Assembly (NCBI RefSeq): GCF_900130075.1
Contig: NZ_LT671418.1
Coordinates: 1,054,001-1,118,000 of the forward strand
Source of the DNA: Herminiimonas arsenitoxidans
GTDB taxonomy: Bacteria > Pseudomonadota > Gammaproteobacteria > Burkholderiales > Burkholderiaceae_D
Direction: 5' to 3'
Length of the DNA: 64,000 nt
Shown: one piece after another, positions 56,192 through 64,000 of the stretch
Layout: each line of letters opens with the position of its first letter
How positions within the stretch are numbered: position 1 is the stretch's first letter
Translations under genes and position numbers: made by a program
Notes under the pieces: generated by a model
Told to the model about the DNA's origin: nothing
Database searches by the model: none
Seen by the model: only the letters and a program-made list of their open reading frames with translations

Positions 56192-56221
56192 ATAATAACA
56201 GGCTTTTCCTTTATTCGTCAA
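56192..56221 (-). promoter_or_regulatory. Sigma-70 promoter of the yceD-rpmF-plsX-fab genes
   Basis: On the minus strand TTGACG (56216-56221), an 18-base spacer, and TATTAT (56192-56197), five of six matches in each box. It lies about 30 bases before the yceD start, in the divergent gap facing the Maf gene. Confidence 0.6.
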
Positions 56222-56269
56222 AGTGTTAGCGCACTTTTATTGAGCGGTCATTCAAATAAACATCAAATA

Positions 56270-56884
56270 ATGCCTTCTCCATCCATCCAAGCACGATTAA
56301 TACTGGGTTCAAGCTCGGTTTACCGCAAAGAATTGCTATCTCGACTACACCTGCCCTTCGAAGTCATGGTGCCGAATATCGATGAAACCGCTCTTCCTCA
56401 CGAATCACCCGACACAACGGCATTACGACTGGCACAGCAAAAAGCAGCTGCCATCGCCACCCAAGCACCGAATTCTTTGATTATTGGGTCAGATCAAGTC
56501 GCCACGCTGGACGACGAGCAGATAGGCAAGCCAGGTACGCATGAAAATGCATTGAAACAACTGCAAAAAATGCGCGGTCGCAAAGTAGTCTTCCATACAG
56601 CACTCTGCCTGTTCGATGGCCGCGCCGGTATTTCATCACCACGCATTCAGCTGGAAAACATCCAAACCTTCGTCACCTTCCGTGATTTGCCGGATGCTGA
56701 CCTCGATGCATATTTACGTATAGAGCAGCCATACGATTGCGCAGGCAGTGCAAAAAATGAAGGTTTAGGCATCACCATTATCGAAAAAATAGAAAGTAAC
56801 GATCCGACTGCGCTCACTGGCTTACCGCTCATCGCTCTAACGACCATGCTGCGCCGTGCCAATATCGGCTTTTTCGGCAACTAG
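56270..56884 (+). CDS. yceF: Maf/YceF-type nucleoside triphosphate pyrophosphatase
   Basis: A 204-residue house-cleaning pyrophosphatase. It has LILGSSSVYRKELL at the start, VPNIDETALPHESP with the substrate-binding residues, and GSDQVATLDD near 70. The YceF branch hydrolyses m7GTP. The start at 56270 matches the family; ten codons further upstream begin with TTG and are unlikely. Divergent from yceD, as in many proteobacteria. Confidence 0.92.
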   Translation: MPSPSIQARLILGSSSVYRKELLSRLHLPFEVMVPNIDETALPHESPDTTALRLAQQKAAAIATQAPNSLIIGSDQVATLDDEQIGKPGTHENALKQLQKMRGRKVVFHTALCLFDGRAGISSPRIQLENIQTFVTFRDLPDADLDAYLRIEQPYDCAGSAKNEGLGITIIEKIESNDPTALTGLPLIALTTMLRRANIGFFGN

Positions 56885-56949
56885 ACAACTAATATAAGCA
56901 GCGTGCTTGATTAATCGCGCGCAACACATACCCTACTCAATACTCCAAC

Positions 56950-57705
56950 ATGCCCGGCATTCTCTATCTCATCCCCAATACATTAGGTCAGGCAGAAGTT
57001 AGTGCCACCGATCCGCTCGCACACATCATCCCGTTGGAAGTACAAACGACGACAGCCAAGCTCGATTACTTCATTGCGGAAAATGCCAAAACGACGCGCG
57101 CCTTTCTCAAGTTAATAGGTACGCACAACACACTGGCAAAGCCGATACAGGAAATACGCATTGCCGAGCTCAACGTCAACACCGACGCCAAAGCATTACC
57201 TGCGTTATTAGAGCCGCTGTTGTCTGGGCAAGATGCCGGCTTGATTTCAGAAGCCGGTGTACCGGCTGTAGCTGATCCTGGCGCAAATTTGGTGCGACTG
57301 GCACATGCGCACGGCATTCAGGTCAAACCTTTGGTTGGCCCGTCTTCACTACTGCTCGCTGTTATGGCCAGTGGCTTGAGTGGGCAAAATTTCGCCTTCA
57401 ACGGTTACTTGCCTATCGATGCTGCAGCACGAGCGAAACGCATCAAGCAATTGGAAGATCGCTCCCGCGCTGAAAAACAAACGCAGTTTTTTATCGAGAC
57501 GCCTTACCGCAATGCTGGACTGCTGGAAACATTAGCAACGACTTGCAATCCCAACACGCTTATTTGCATTGCGACCGATCTCACGCTGCCGTCCGAAGCG
57601 ATCAAAACACAAACAGCCGCAAAATGGAAAGCGGATATTGCATCCGGGAAAACACCCGACTTCCACAAGAAGCCGACTGTATTTTTACTCTTGGCTGACG
57701 GCTGA
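56950..57705 (+). CDS. RsmI-like tetrapyrrole-methylase-family methyltransferase
   Basis: A 251-residue SAM-dependent methylase of the same fold as RsmI. It has LYLIPNTLGQ at the start, LISEAGVPAVADPGANLV near 97-114 (the SAM site and family motif), VGPSSLLLAVMASGL near 127 and FIETPYRN near 178. It is a paralogue of RsmI (16S rRNA C1402 methylase) found next to yceF in this group; whether it methylates rRNA is not shown. Confidence 0.85.
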   Translation: MPGILYLIPNTLGQAEVSATDPLAHIIPLEVQTTTAKLDYFIAENAKTTRAFLKLIGTHNTLAKPIQEIRIAELNVNTDAKALPALLEPLLSGQDAGLISEAGVPAVADPGANLVRLAHAHGIQVKPLVGPSSLLLAVMASGLSGQNFAFNGYLPIDAAARAKRIKQLEDRSRAEKQTQFFIETPYRNAGLLETLATTCNPNTLICIATDLTLPSEAIKTQTAAKWKADIASGKTPDFHKKPTVFLLLADG

Positions 57706-57713
57706 ATGTAAAC

Positions 57714-57744
57714 GCAAAACGGCGATGTTTCATCGCCGTTTTGC
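57714..57744 (+). terminator. Terminator after the RsmI-like gene
   Basis: A perfect 14-bp stem GCAAAACGGCGATG/CATCGCCGTTTTGC with a TTT loop, eight bases after the stop codon. The remaining bases to the sppA stop at 57975 hold nothing I can identify. Confidence 0.8.
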
Positions 57745-57974
57745 CTGCCTCATAACGAGGCATTTGGAGAGGTCGGAGACCTTCAATTTTCCATCGTAGA
57801 CGCGTCACCAAAATGCGAGCGGATGCTCCTTAGCAGTTGCAGACGTTGTTGCATTCACATCTTCAGATGCCGATAACGCACTTCCACTATAGCCAAGCAC
57901 AAACGGATTACAAGCTCGGTTACATTCCTGCTCCGGAATTTTTTTCACATCGCTGACAATGTAGATGAAAAAAA

Positions 57975-58979
57975 TTATTTCAAACTTGGAGCAAGCTGTT
58001 CCGTCATTGATTTGATTGCAGAAGCACCTGCTGCTGCGCCAAACTTCCGCAGTACACGATCGGATAAACCTTCGCGTTGCGTGTAATCAACGATGTTGGT
58101 GGACTTGAATTCTTCACGCGCCACACTCTCGACAGTACCGATACCATCTGCCAAGCCGAGCTCCACCGATTTTTCACCAGTCCAAACCAGACCAGAAAAG
58201 GTGTCCGGTGTTTCTTTCAAGCGCTTGCCGCGGCCTTTACGCACAACGTCGATGAATTGCTGATGGATTTCATTGAGCATGTCTTGCGCGTAGTGCTTTT
58301 GCGTTTCGGTTTGTGGGCTGAATGGATCCATGAATCCTTTGTTCACACCGGCAGTCAACAAGCGTCGCTCAACGCCCAATTTTTCCATCGTGCCAGTGAA
58401 ACCAAAGCCATCCATCAACACGCCGATCGAACCAACGATACTCGCCTTGTTCACGTAAATACGATCAGCAGCAGCGGCGATGTAATAACCACCGGATGCG
58501 CAAATTTCAGTCACCACGACGTACAAAGGTTTTTGCGGATACTTCTTGCGCAGGCGCGTGATCTCATCGTTGATCATGCCAGCTTGCACTGGACTACCAC
58601 CCGGACTATTGATTTGCAAAATCAGGCCGACAGAACCAGGATCTGCATACGCTTTAGTCAGCGCAGAAATAACCGTGTCGGCATCGCCGGCACCTTTTGC
58701 CTCTATCGTGCCGTCTATCTTGATCAAGGCGGTATGTGGCCCGACATTTTCCATGTCGCCAACGGCAGGACCAAAACTCATCCACAAGGCAAATCCAACC
58801 AAGGCCACTGTGACGAATTTGAAGAAAATACCCCAACGTCGACGCGCGCGCTGTTCCTTGAGCGTTGCGAATGCGAGTTTTTCCAGAACTTCGCGCTCCC
58901 AGCCATCTTTTTTAGGCGCAGGTGCTGCCGATGCTTGCCATGATTGAGGCTGATTCAATTCGTCGTTGTCGTTGCTCAT
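57975..58979 (-). CDS. S49 family signal peptide peptidase (SppA-like)
   Basis: A 334-residue membrane serine protease. One TM helix lies near 48-66. The oxyanion region is LQINSPGGSPVQAG (about 123-136), the nucleophile Ser is in EICASGGYYIAAAAD (about 160) and the catalytic Lys candidate is in YVNKASIVGSIGVLMDGFG. It is the short single-domain type that degrades cleaved signal peptides and membrane fragments. Confidence 0.92.
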   Translation of the reverse strand: MSNDNDELNQPQSWQASAAPAPKKDGWEREVLEKLAFATLKEQRARRRWGIFFKFVTVALVGFALWMSFGPAVGDMENVGPHTALIKIDGTIEAKGAGDADTVISALTKAYADPGSVGLILQINSPGGSPVQAGMINDEITRLRKKYPQKPLYVVVTEICASGGYYIAAAADRIYVNKASIVGSIGVLMDGFGFTGTMEKLGVERRLLTAGVNKGFMDPFSPQTETQKHYAQDMLNEIHQQFIDVVRKGRGKRLKETPDTFSGLVWTGEKSVELGLADGIGTVESVAREEFKSTNIVDYTQREGLSDRVLRKFGAAAGASAIKSMTEQLAPSLK

Positions 58980-59006
58980 GTTGTCGTGTGTTTTGTTCCG
59001 CGTTGC

Positions 59007-59381
59007 TTATGCGCGCGCGGGTCTTACGTATTCATCTGCCTGCCAGAATACCTGATTATCTTTTTCGATGATGACAATTGTACGCAAGCGGCGGCCACGG
59101 CATGGGCCGCCCTCGCAACGACCTGTTTCCGGCGCATAAATCGCACCATGTGTGGCGCAGATCAAATACCGCCCATCAGACTCGAAAAACTCGCCTTCAT
59201 TCCAATCCAGTTCCATCGGAATATGCGCGCAACGATTCAGGTAACCGTAAGCAACACCGTTGTAGCGAATCACAAAACCGTTTGCATCCTCACCGCCTGC
59301 CGTCAGAGGAAAACGTATCCCCTTGCCGCTTTCTTCAAGAGCGGCAGAATCACAGACAGGAATCAGAATGGCATCAGTCAA
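59007..59381 (-). CDS. Rieske [2Fe-2S] domain protein
   Basis: A 124-residue soluble ferredoxin with the Rieske ligands Cys-x-His in NRCAHIPMELDW (about 51-53) and Cys-x2-His in LICATHGAIY (about 75-78). No membrane anchor is seen. It lies between the Gph-like phosphatase and sppA, a conserved trio in Burkholderiales; its redox partner is unknown. Confidence 0.9.
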   Translation of the reverse strand: MTDAILIPVCDSAALEESGKGIRFPLTAGGEDANGFVIRYNGVAYGYLNRCAHIPMELDWNEGEFFESDGRYLICATHGAIYAPETGRCEGGPCRGRRLRTIVIIEKDNQVFWQADEYVRPARA

Positions 59382-59386
59382 TGTGC

Positions 59387-60046
59387 TTATCCGTTTTCGT
59401 TCAGCCAGGTATGCAGCTCAGCTACAGACGTTGCTGCGTACAGGGGATTGAGCGCCTGCAATTCAGCAGGTGTATGCGCGCCATAGTGTACGGCGACGCC
59501 AGCCGCACCTGCGTTCTGCGCCAGCAACAAATCGTGCGTGGTATCACCCACCATCACGGTACGTTTCATGTCCTGCCCCAATTCACGCGTCAGTTCCTGC
59601 AACATCGCCGGATGCGGCTTGGAGAAGGTTTCATCGGCGCAACGCGTTGCATCAAATAATGACAACAACTTGGACACATCCAGCGCACGGTTCAGGCCGA
59701 CACGGCTTTTACCAGTTGCAACCGCGAGGAAATAGCCTTGCTGCGACAAGTCTTCCAGCATCTCGCGCACACCCTTGAACAGCGTCAAGCCGCCATCCTG
59801 ATTCAAATAATGGTAGCGGTAACGTTCCACCATGCGTGGATAGTATTTAGGATCAACACCGGGCAACGCAGCTTCCATTGCCTTTTGTAGACTCAGGCCA
59901 ATGACATACGAAGCGGCTTTTTCATCCGGTATCGGTAAGCCGAGGTCTTTGGCTGCTGCTTGTATACAGTTGACGATAACTGCAGTGCTATCCATCAAGG
60001 TGCCATCCCAATCGAAAACGATGAGATCAAATTGCTTTCTTGCCAT
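59387..60046 (-). CDS. HAD-IA hydrolase, phosphoglycolate phosphatase-like
   Basis: A 219-residue HAD phosphatase. Nucleophile motif FDWDGTLMDS (about 10-19), motif II VATGKS near 115, Lys in FSKPHP near 146 and motif III VMVGDTTHDLL near 166. It is located between rluC and the Rieske gene, as in related genomes. The substrate could be phosphoglycolate or a related small phosphate ester. Confidence 0.88.
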   Translation of the reverse strand: MARKQFDLIVFDWDGTLMDSTAVIVNCIQAAAKDLGLPIPDEKAASYVIGLSLQKAMEAALPGVDPKYYPRMVERYRYHYLNQDGGLTLFKGVREMLEDLSQQGYFLAVATGKSRVGLNRALDVSKLLSLFDATRCADETFSKPHPAMLQELTRELGQDMKRTVMVGDTTHDLLLAQNAGAAGVAVHYGAHTPAELQALNPLYAATSVAELHTWLNENG

Positions 60047-60130
60047 GTAACCTGACAGCGCGCTGCCAGCTCCTTTAACTATATAAATAGGTTATTGCTC
60101 AAATTCCACTTAGGGGCAATGAGCAATAAA

Positions 60131-61150
60131 TCAATTAGGGGTCTTTTTCAAACTCTTGAGGAAGCGCTCGCATTCCGGCGGAAGCGGCGCATTCAATGTC
60201 ACTGGCTTGCCAGTCTCAGGATGGATAAATGTAATTTGATGCGCATGCAGGAACATGCGTTTCAATGCGACACGCTCACCATCTGCTTTCTGCAAATCAC
60301 GATTCAATGCGAAATCGCCATACTTGTCATCGCCCGCAATCGCAAAACCGCTAGATGCCAGATGCACGCGTATCTGATGGGTACGCCCGGTTTTTAGTTC
60401 CGCTTCCAATAAGGCGAACGGGCCGTAACGCTGGATCAGGTTGAAAATCGTATGTGACTCCATCCCATCCGCCTGCACGCGTACACGTCGCTCACCTTCC
60501 GGCGTGGAATACTTATGTAATGGCAATCTAATATGTTGGCGCGCATTCTTCCAATCGCCATGCACTAATACTAGATAACGCTTATCCGGCTCGCCGCCAC
60601 GAATTTGTTCATGCAAATTTGTCAATGCCGAACGTTTCTTGGCCAAAACCAGAACGCCAGAGGTGTCACGATCAAGCCTGTGCACTAACTCAAGGAACTT
60701 TGCATCCGGTCTGGCCGCACGCAATTGTTCGATCACGCCATAACTGACGCCGGAACCACCATGCACTGCAACGCCGGCCGGCTTGTCGATGACAAGCAAG
60801 TGATTATCTTCAAGCAATATTTTGAATTCTGCACCAGGTGCCGTCGATGGCGCTTTTTCCGCAATGCGTATGGGTGGAATACGGACGATATCACCTTCGA
60901 CTAAACGATAGGTTTGATCAATCCGCCCTTTATTAACGCGCACCTCTCCGGAGCGCAGCACACGGTAGATATGGCTTTTCGGTACGCCTTTACAAATACG
61001 TATCAAAAAATTATCAATCCGCTGCCCGGCTTCCTCATCAGTAATCGTGACAAGCTGCACTTGTGCCGGAACTTGAGAAGAGACCTGTGACGATCGGGAG
61101 GGTGATAGGGTTTGAGCCTCTTTCCCAGAAAATATCGCTAAGTCCTTCAT
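60131..61150 (-). CDS. rluC: 23S rRNA pseudouridine synthase RluC
   Basis: A 339-residue enzyme with an S4 RNA-binding domain (about 40-95) and the RluA-type catalytic motif ELVHRLDRDTSGVLVLAKK with catalytic Asp (about 166). It converts uridines 955, 2504 and 2580 of 23S rRNA. The start is taken as the ATG at 61150; an in-frame TTG at 61174 lies inside a palindrome and is less likely. It is divergent from rne, as in E. coli. Confidence 0.93.
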   Translation of the reverse strand: MKDLAIFSGKEAQTLSPSRSSQVSSQVPAQVQLVTITDEEAGQRIDNFLIRICKGVPKSHIYRVLRSGEVRVNKGRIDQTYRLVEGDIVRIPPIRIAEKAPSTAPGAEFKILLEDNHLLVIDKPAGVAVHGGSGVSYGVIEQLRAARPDAKFLELVHRLDRDTSGVLVLAKKRSALTNLHEQIRGGEPDKRYLVLVHGDWKNARQHIRLPLHKYSTPEGERRVRVQADGMESHTIFNLIQRYGPFALLEAELKTGRTHQIRVHLASSGFAIAGDDKYGDFALNRDLQKADGERVALKRMFLHAHQITFIHPETGKPVTLNAPLPPECERFLKSLKKTPN

Positions 61151-61170
61151 TTTGAATATATAATCAATTC

Positions 61171-61192
61171 GCAATGGTTACCAAACCATTGC
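61171..61192. promoter_or_regulatory. Perfect 9-bp palindrome upstream of rluC
   Basis: GCAATGGTT (61171-61179) and AACCATTGC (61184-61192) flank four bases. It lies 20 bases before the rluC ATG and at the far end of the rne leader. It could be a regulator site or an RNA hairpin. Confidence 0.5.
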
Positions 61193-61856
61193 TGGTGTAA
61201 GAATAAAAAACACATTCTACACAGGGGCGTCTCCATCGGCCTCGCCAATTTGCAAATTCGATGGAAAAGATGTGTATGCACCGCCCCTGTGCGAGTCAAG
61301 GTTGCACCGTTGTTGTAATCGGATAACGCGCAAGGGTGTTGGTCAAGAATGTTTGGATTGTTAGGATAAGTCCGGCAAGCTCACTATATTTAATAGCAAG
61401 CTTGCTGGTTGATAAAGTTGAAACTGTTTGCCGATTCTGCCCATGCTTTGTATGGCTCAACCAATTTGCTCACCACTCGCGATTGTGTTCGTTGCGCTCG
61501 ATCTATTCGATGCGCACGATGCGGATCAAGTGCGCATTCGGCAACCGCTTCACTTTATCCGCGCCCCGTTGTGACTACAGCGCGTTTGCGCTAAGTACCA
61601 CACACCAAGGCAATTCCCTCCCCAAACGTTCCTGCCCCGCGTACATCCCTGTACTGTTGCTGTAGATGGCGCATGTCGCCATTGATGTCACATAGAAACA
61701 CGCTGTTGACCACAGATTGCTGCGAATTTCCCCGATAGCCACGCTATCGCCGCTATTCGCTTCACGCAGGTCAACCGGCCGATTCGCTTGTGCATCAATG
61801 CTGATATGTAGCGCTACTGCATTAAAAAAACGGCCCTAGAGCCACGGAGCACTTAC
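61193..61856 (+). promoter_or_regulatory. Long structured leader of rne
   Basis: About 660 non-coding bases precede rne. They hold several inverted repeats: CACAGGGGCG/CGCCCCTGTG (61220-61229 with 61282-61291), GCAAGCT/AGCTTGC near 61374-61404, ATGCGCAC/GTGCGCAT near 61509-61536, and CGATAGC/GCTATCG (61733-61749), among others. In E. coli the rne 5' UTR is long and structured and lets RNase E cleave and limit its own mRNA. A similar role here is inference. No confident promoter is seen. Confidence 0.55.
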
Positions 61857-64000
61857 ATGAAACGCATGTTATTTAACGCAACGCAGCAAGAAGAATTGCG
61901 TGTTGCCATTGTCAATGGGCAAAAACTCATAGACATCGATATCGAAACAACCGGACGCGAACAACGCAAGTCCAACATATATAAAGGCGTCATCACCCGT
62001 ATCGAGCCTTCGCTCGAAGCTTGCTTTGTCAGCTACGGTGAAGATCGTCACGGTTTCCTGCCATTCAAGGAAGTCGCCCGCACCTACTTCAAGGAAGGCG
62101 TCGATGTCCGTAGCGCCTCCATTAAAGATGCGTTGCGCGAAGGCCAGGAAATCATGGTCCAGGTCGAAAAGGAAGAGCGCGGCAATAAAGGCGCTGCGCT
62201 GACATCCTTCATTTCGCTGGCTGGCCGCTATCTGGTCTTGATGCCTAACAACCCACGCGGTGGCGGTGTATCGCGTCGTGTCGAAGGTGAAGATCGCCAA
62301 GAACTGCGCGAAACGATGGACAAACTGGACTTGCCGCAAGGCATGTCGGTGATCGCTCGTACCGCTGGTATCGGCCGTAACGTTGACGAACTGCAATGGG
62401 ATTTGAACTACCTGATGCAATTGTGGCGTGCGATCGAAGGCGCAGGCCAATCCGGCGGCGGCGCATTCCTGATTTATCAAGAATCCTCACTCGTCATCCG
62501 TGCCATCCGTGATTACTTCCAACCGGATATCGGCGAGATCCTGATCGACACCGACGACATCTACGAACAAGCTCAGCAATTCATGAGCCACGTGATGCCG
62601 GACATGGTCCATCGCGTCAAACGTTATAACGACGACGTACCGCTGTTTTCGCGCTTCCAGATCGAACATCAGATCGAAACCGCGTACTCACGTACCGTAC
62701 CGTTGCCATCCGGCGGCGCGATCGTTATCGATCACACCGAAGCCTTGGTTTCCGTCGACGTCAACTCGGCACGCGCTACCCGCGGCAGCGATATCGAAAC
62801 AACCGCATTCCATACCAACTGTGAAGCTGCTGAAGAAGTCGCTCGCCAATTGCGCTTGCGCGATTTGGGCGGCCTGATCGTCATCGATTTCATCGATATG
62901 GAAAACGCGAAGAACCAGCGCGAAGTCGAAACCCGTCTGAAAGACGCGTTGCACTTTGACCGCGCTCGCGTACAAATGGGCAAGATTTCACGCTTCGGCC
63001 TGATGGAATTGTCGCGTCAACGCCTGCGTCCATCCTTGTCCGAAGGCAGCCATGTAACCTGCCCACGTTGTAACGGCACCGGCCACATCCGCGATACAGA
63101 ATCGTCCGCATTGCAAGTCCTGCGCATCATCCAGGAAGAAGCAATGAAGGAAAATTCAGCTTCTATCCACGTTCAAGCACCAGTCGACGTCGCAGCCTTC
63201 CTGCTGAACGAAAAACGCGGCGAAATCCTGAAGATCGAAACGCGTCATCGCGTCTCTGTCATCCTGATCCCAAACAAGCATCTGGAAACACCTCATTACA
63301 AACTGGAACGTATCAAACACGACGATCCACGTTTGGAAGAAACACAAGCCAGCTATGCAATGACTGAAGAAGCAGATACCGACATCAGCTACGGCAAGCG
63401 TCAGAAAGAAGAAAGCAAGCCACGTCAGGAAGCCATGGTCAAAGGCATTACGCCAGATCAACCTGCTCCTATCGTGGAACGCAAACCAGTTGAAGCAGCA
63501 AAAGTAGCGCCAGCTGAAGCAAAAGGTTTCTTCCAGAAACTCTTCGCCTTCCTGAGCGGTACGCCTGAACAGCCAAAAGTTGCTGCTCAACCTACAGCAG
63601 AAGAGAAACAGCAACGTAACCGCGAACGCGGCGAGCGCAATTCTGGTGGTCGTAACCAACGCAACCGCAGCCGCGGTGGTCGTGGTCGTGATCGTGAAGA
63701 ACGCGACGAAACAGCCAAGCCAGCGCAAGCACCAGCAGCCGAAGCACAACAAACAGCGCGCCCTCCTCGCCCACCTCGTGAGCCGCGTGAACCACGTGAA
63801 GGCAATGAAGCTCGCCGTGAACGTCAGCCACGTGCTCCACGCGAAGAACGCAAGGAAGTCGTTGCAGAAGATCCTGTCTTGTTGCAAGGCGCAGCAATCG
63901 CTGCCAGCGTCGCTCCAACCCGTAATGCGGCTCCGGCCAGCGAAGCAGGCGAAGCGGTTGTGGTATTGGATGCAAACGGTATTCCAGTTCCAGCTGTAGA
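61857..64000 (+). CDS. rne: Ribonuclease E (N-terminal part, runs off right edge)
   Basis: About 714 codons are visible without a stop. MKRMLFNATQQEELRVAIV begins the protein; an S1 RNA-binding domain (about 37-120), the RNase H-like and DNase I-like regions with VDVNSARATRG (metal-binding Asp residues near 300-350) and the zinc-link Cys pair CPRCNGTGH (about 402-409) follow. After about residue 510 the chain becomes Ala/Pro/Arg/Glu-rich (NRSRGGRGRDREERDE, PPRPPREPRE), the disordered scaffold that binds RNA and degradosome partners. CGGAG lies upstream of the start codon. Confidence 0.95.
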   Translation, partial: MKRMLFNATQQEELRVAIVNGQKLIDIDIETTGREQRKSNIYKGVITRIEPSLEACFVSYGEDRHGFLPFKEVARTYFKEGVDVRSASIKDALREGQEIMVQVEKEERGNKGAALTSFISLAGRYLVLMPNNPRGGGVSRRVEGEDRQELRETMDKLDLPQGMSVIARTAGIGRNVDELQWDLNYLMQLWRAIEGAGQSGGGAFLIYQESSLVIRAIRDYFQPDIGEILIDTDDIYEQAQQFMSHVMPDMVHRVKRYNDDVPLFSRFQIEHQIETAYSRTVPLPSGGAIVIDHTEALVSVDVNSARATRGSDIETTAFHTNCEAAEEVARQLRLRDLGGLIVIDFIDMENAKNQREVETRLKDALHFDRARVQMGKISRFGLMELSRQRLRPSLSEGSHVTCPRCNGTGHIRDTESSALQVLRIIQEEAMKENSASIHVQAPVDVAAFLLNEKRGEILKIETRHRVSVILIPNKHLETPHYKLERIKHDDPRLEETQASYAMTEEADTDISYGKRQKEESKPRQEAMVKGITPDQPAPIVERKPVEAAKVAPAEAKGFFQKLFAFLSGTPEQPKVAAQPTAEEKQQRNRERGERNSGGRNQRNRSRGGRGRDREERDETAKPAQAPAAEAQQTARPPRPPREPREPREGNEARRERQPRAPREERKEVVAEDPVLLQGAAIAASVAPTRNAAPASEAGEAVVVLDANGIPVPAV

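Noticed and set aside
63156..63887. 243-residue minus-strand open frame opposite the RNase E tail
   Set aside because: Trp/Phe/Leu-rich composition arises from reading the complement of the repetitive Arg/Ala/Glu codons of rne.
1..64000. CRISPR array, prophage or rRNA operon
   Set aside because: No regularly spaced direct repeats, phage structural genes or rRNA sequence were noticed anywhere in the window.

Overview
The window looks like chromosomal DNA of a betaproteobacterium, most likely Burkholderiales family Oxalobacteraceae (Herminiimonas/Janthinobacterium-like). This rests on gene content and order: DUF177-rpmF-plsX-fabHDG-acpP-fabF-rpoE-mucAB-mucD-lepA-lepB-rnc-era-recO-pdxJ-acpS-nagZ-uvrC-pgsA, moderate GC, and an RNase E with an Arg/Pro-rich tail. 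The species call is inference.

Layout. (1) 1-15.8 kb, minus strand: a nearly complete MSHA-type type IV pilus locus in the order mshE, G, F-like, A, C, D, O, P, Q, then I, N-like, J, K, L, and probably the first codons of mshM at the window edge. It holds the ATPase (with a cyclic-di-GMP-binding MshEN domain), platform protein, major and minor pilins, a giant lectin-like MshQ, the inner-membrane alignment proteins and the secretin. (2) 16.0-19.6 kb: small metabolic genes (enoyl-CoA hydratase/isomerase family, histidine phosphatase, YfcG-like GST, MaoC hydratase, DUF1178) with the first copy of a 269-bp structured repeat. (3) 19.6-33.9 kb: tRNA-Leu and tRNA-Cys on one side and two identical tRNA-Gly genes on the other. 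Between them lies a 13-kb block that splits what is elsewhere a pgsA-glyW-cysT-leuZ arrangement. The block has a plus-strand operon (two-component system, outer-membrane factor, ABC permease, ATPase, lipoprotein adaptor, HAD phosphatase, alpha/beta hydrolase, two small 4-TM transporters, DegT-type aminotransferase) converging with no gap on a minus-strand operon (class III aminotransferase, GNAT/FemAB-like acyltransferase, arginase-fold protein). (4) 33.9-49.7 kb, minus strand: pgsA, uvrC, nagZ, acpS, pdxJ, recO, second repeat copy, era, rnc, DUF4845, lepB, lepA, a glutaredoxin, mucD, rseB, rseA, rpoE and a YgfX-like protein. (5) 49.7-56.2 kb: the fatty-acid/phospholipid operon. (6) 56.2-64 kb: a Maf pyrophosphatase, an RsmI-like methylase, SppA-type peptidase, Rieske protein, Gph-like phosphatase, rluC, and rne running off the right edge behind a long structured leader.

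Two things stand out. First, the two 268/269-bp repeat copies (18902-19170 and 39586-39853) differ mostly by paired, compensatory changes in four separate inverted-repeat stems (ten base pairs by my count), which is strong evidence for a structured element. Second, the 20.2-33.3 kb block reads as a self-contained, regulated small-molecule or lipid biosynthesis and export system that I cannot match to a characterised pathway. It sits inside a broken tRNA operon and is the best candidate here for an undescribed system.
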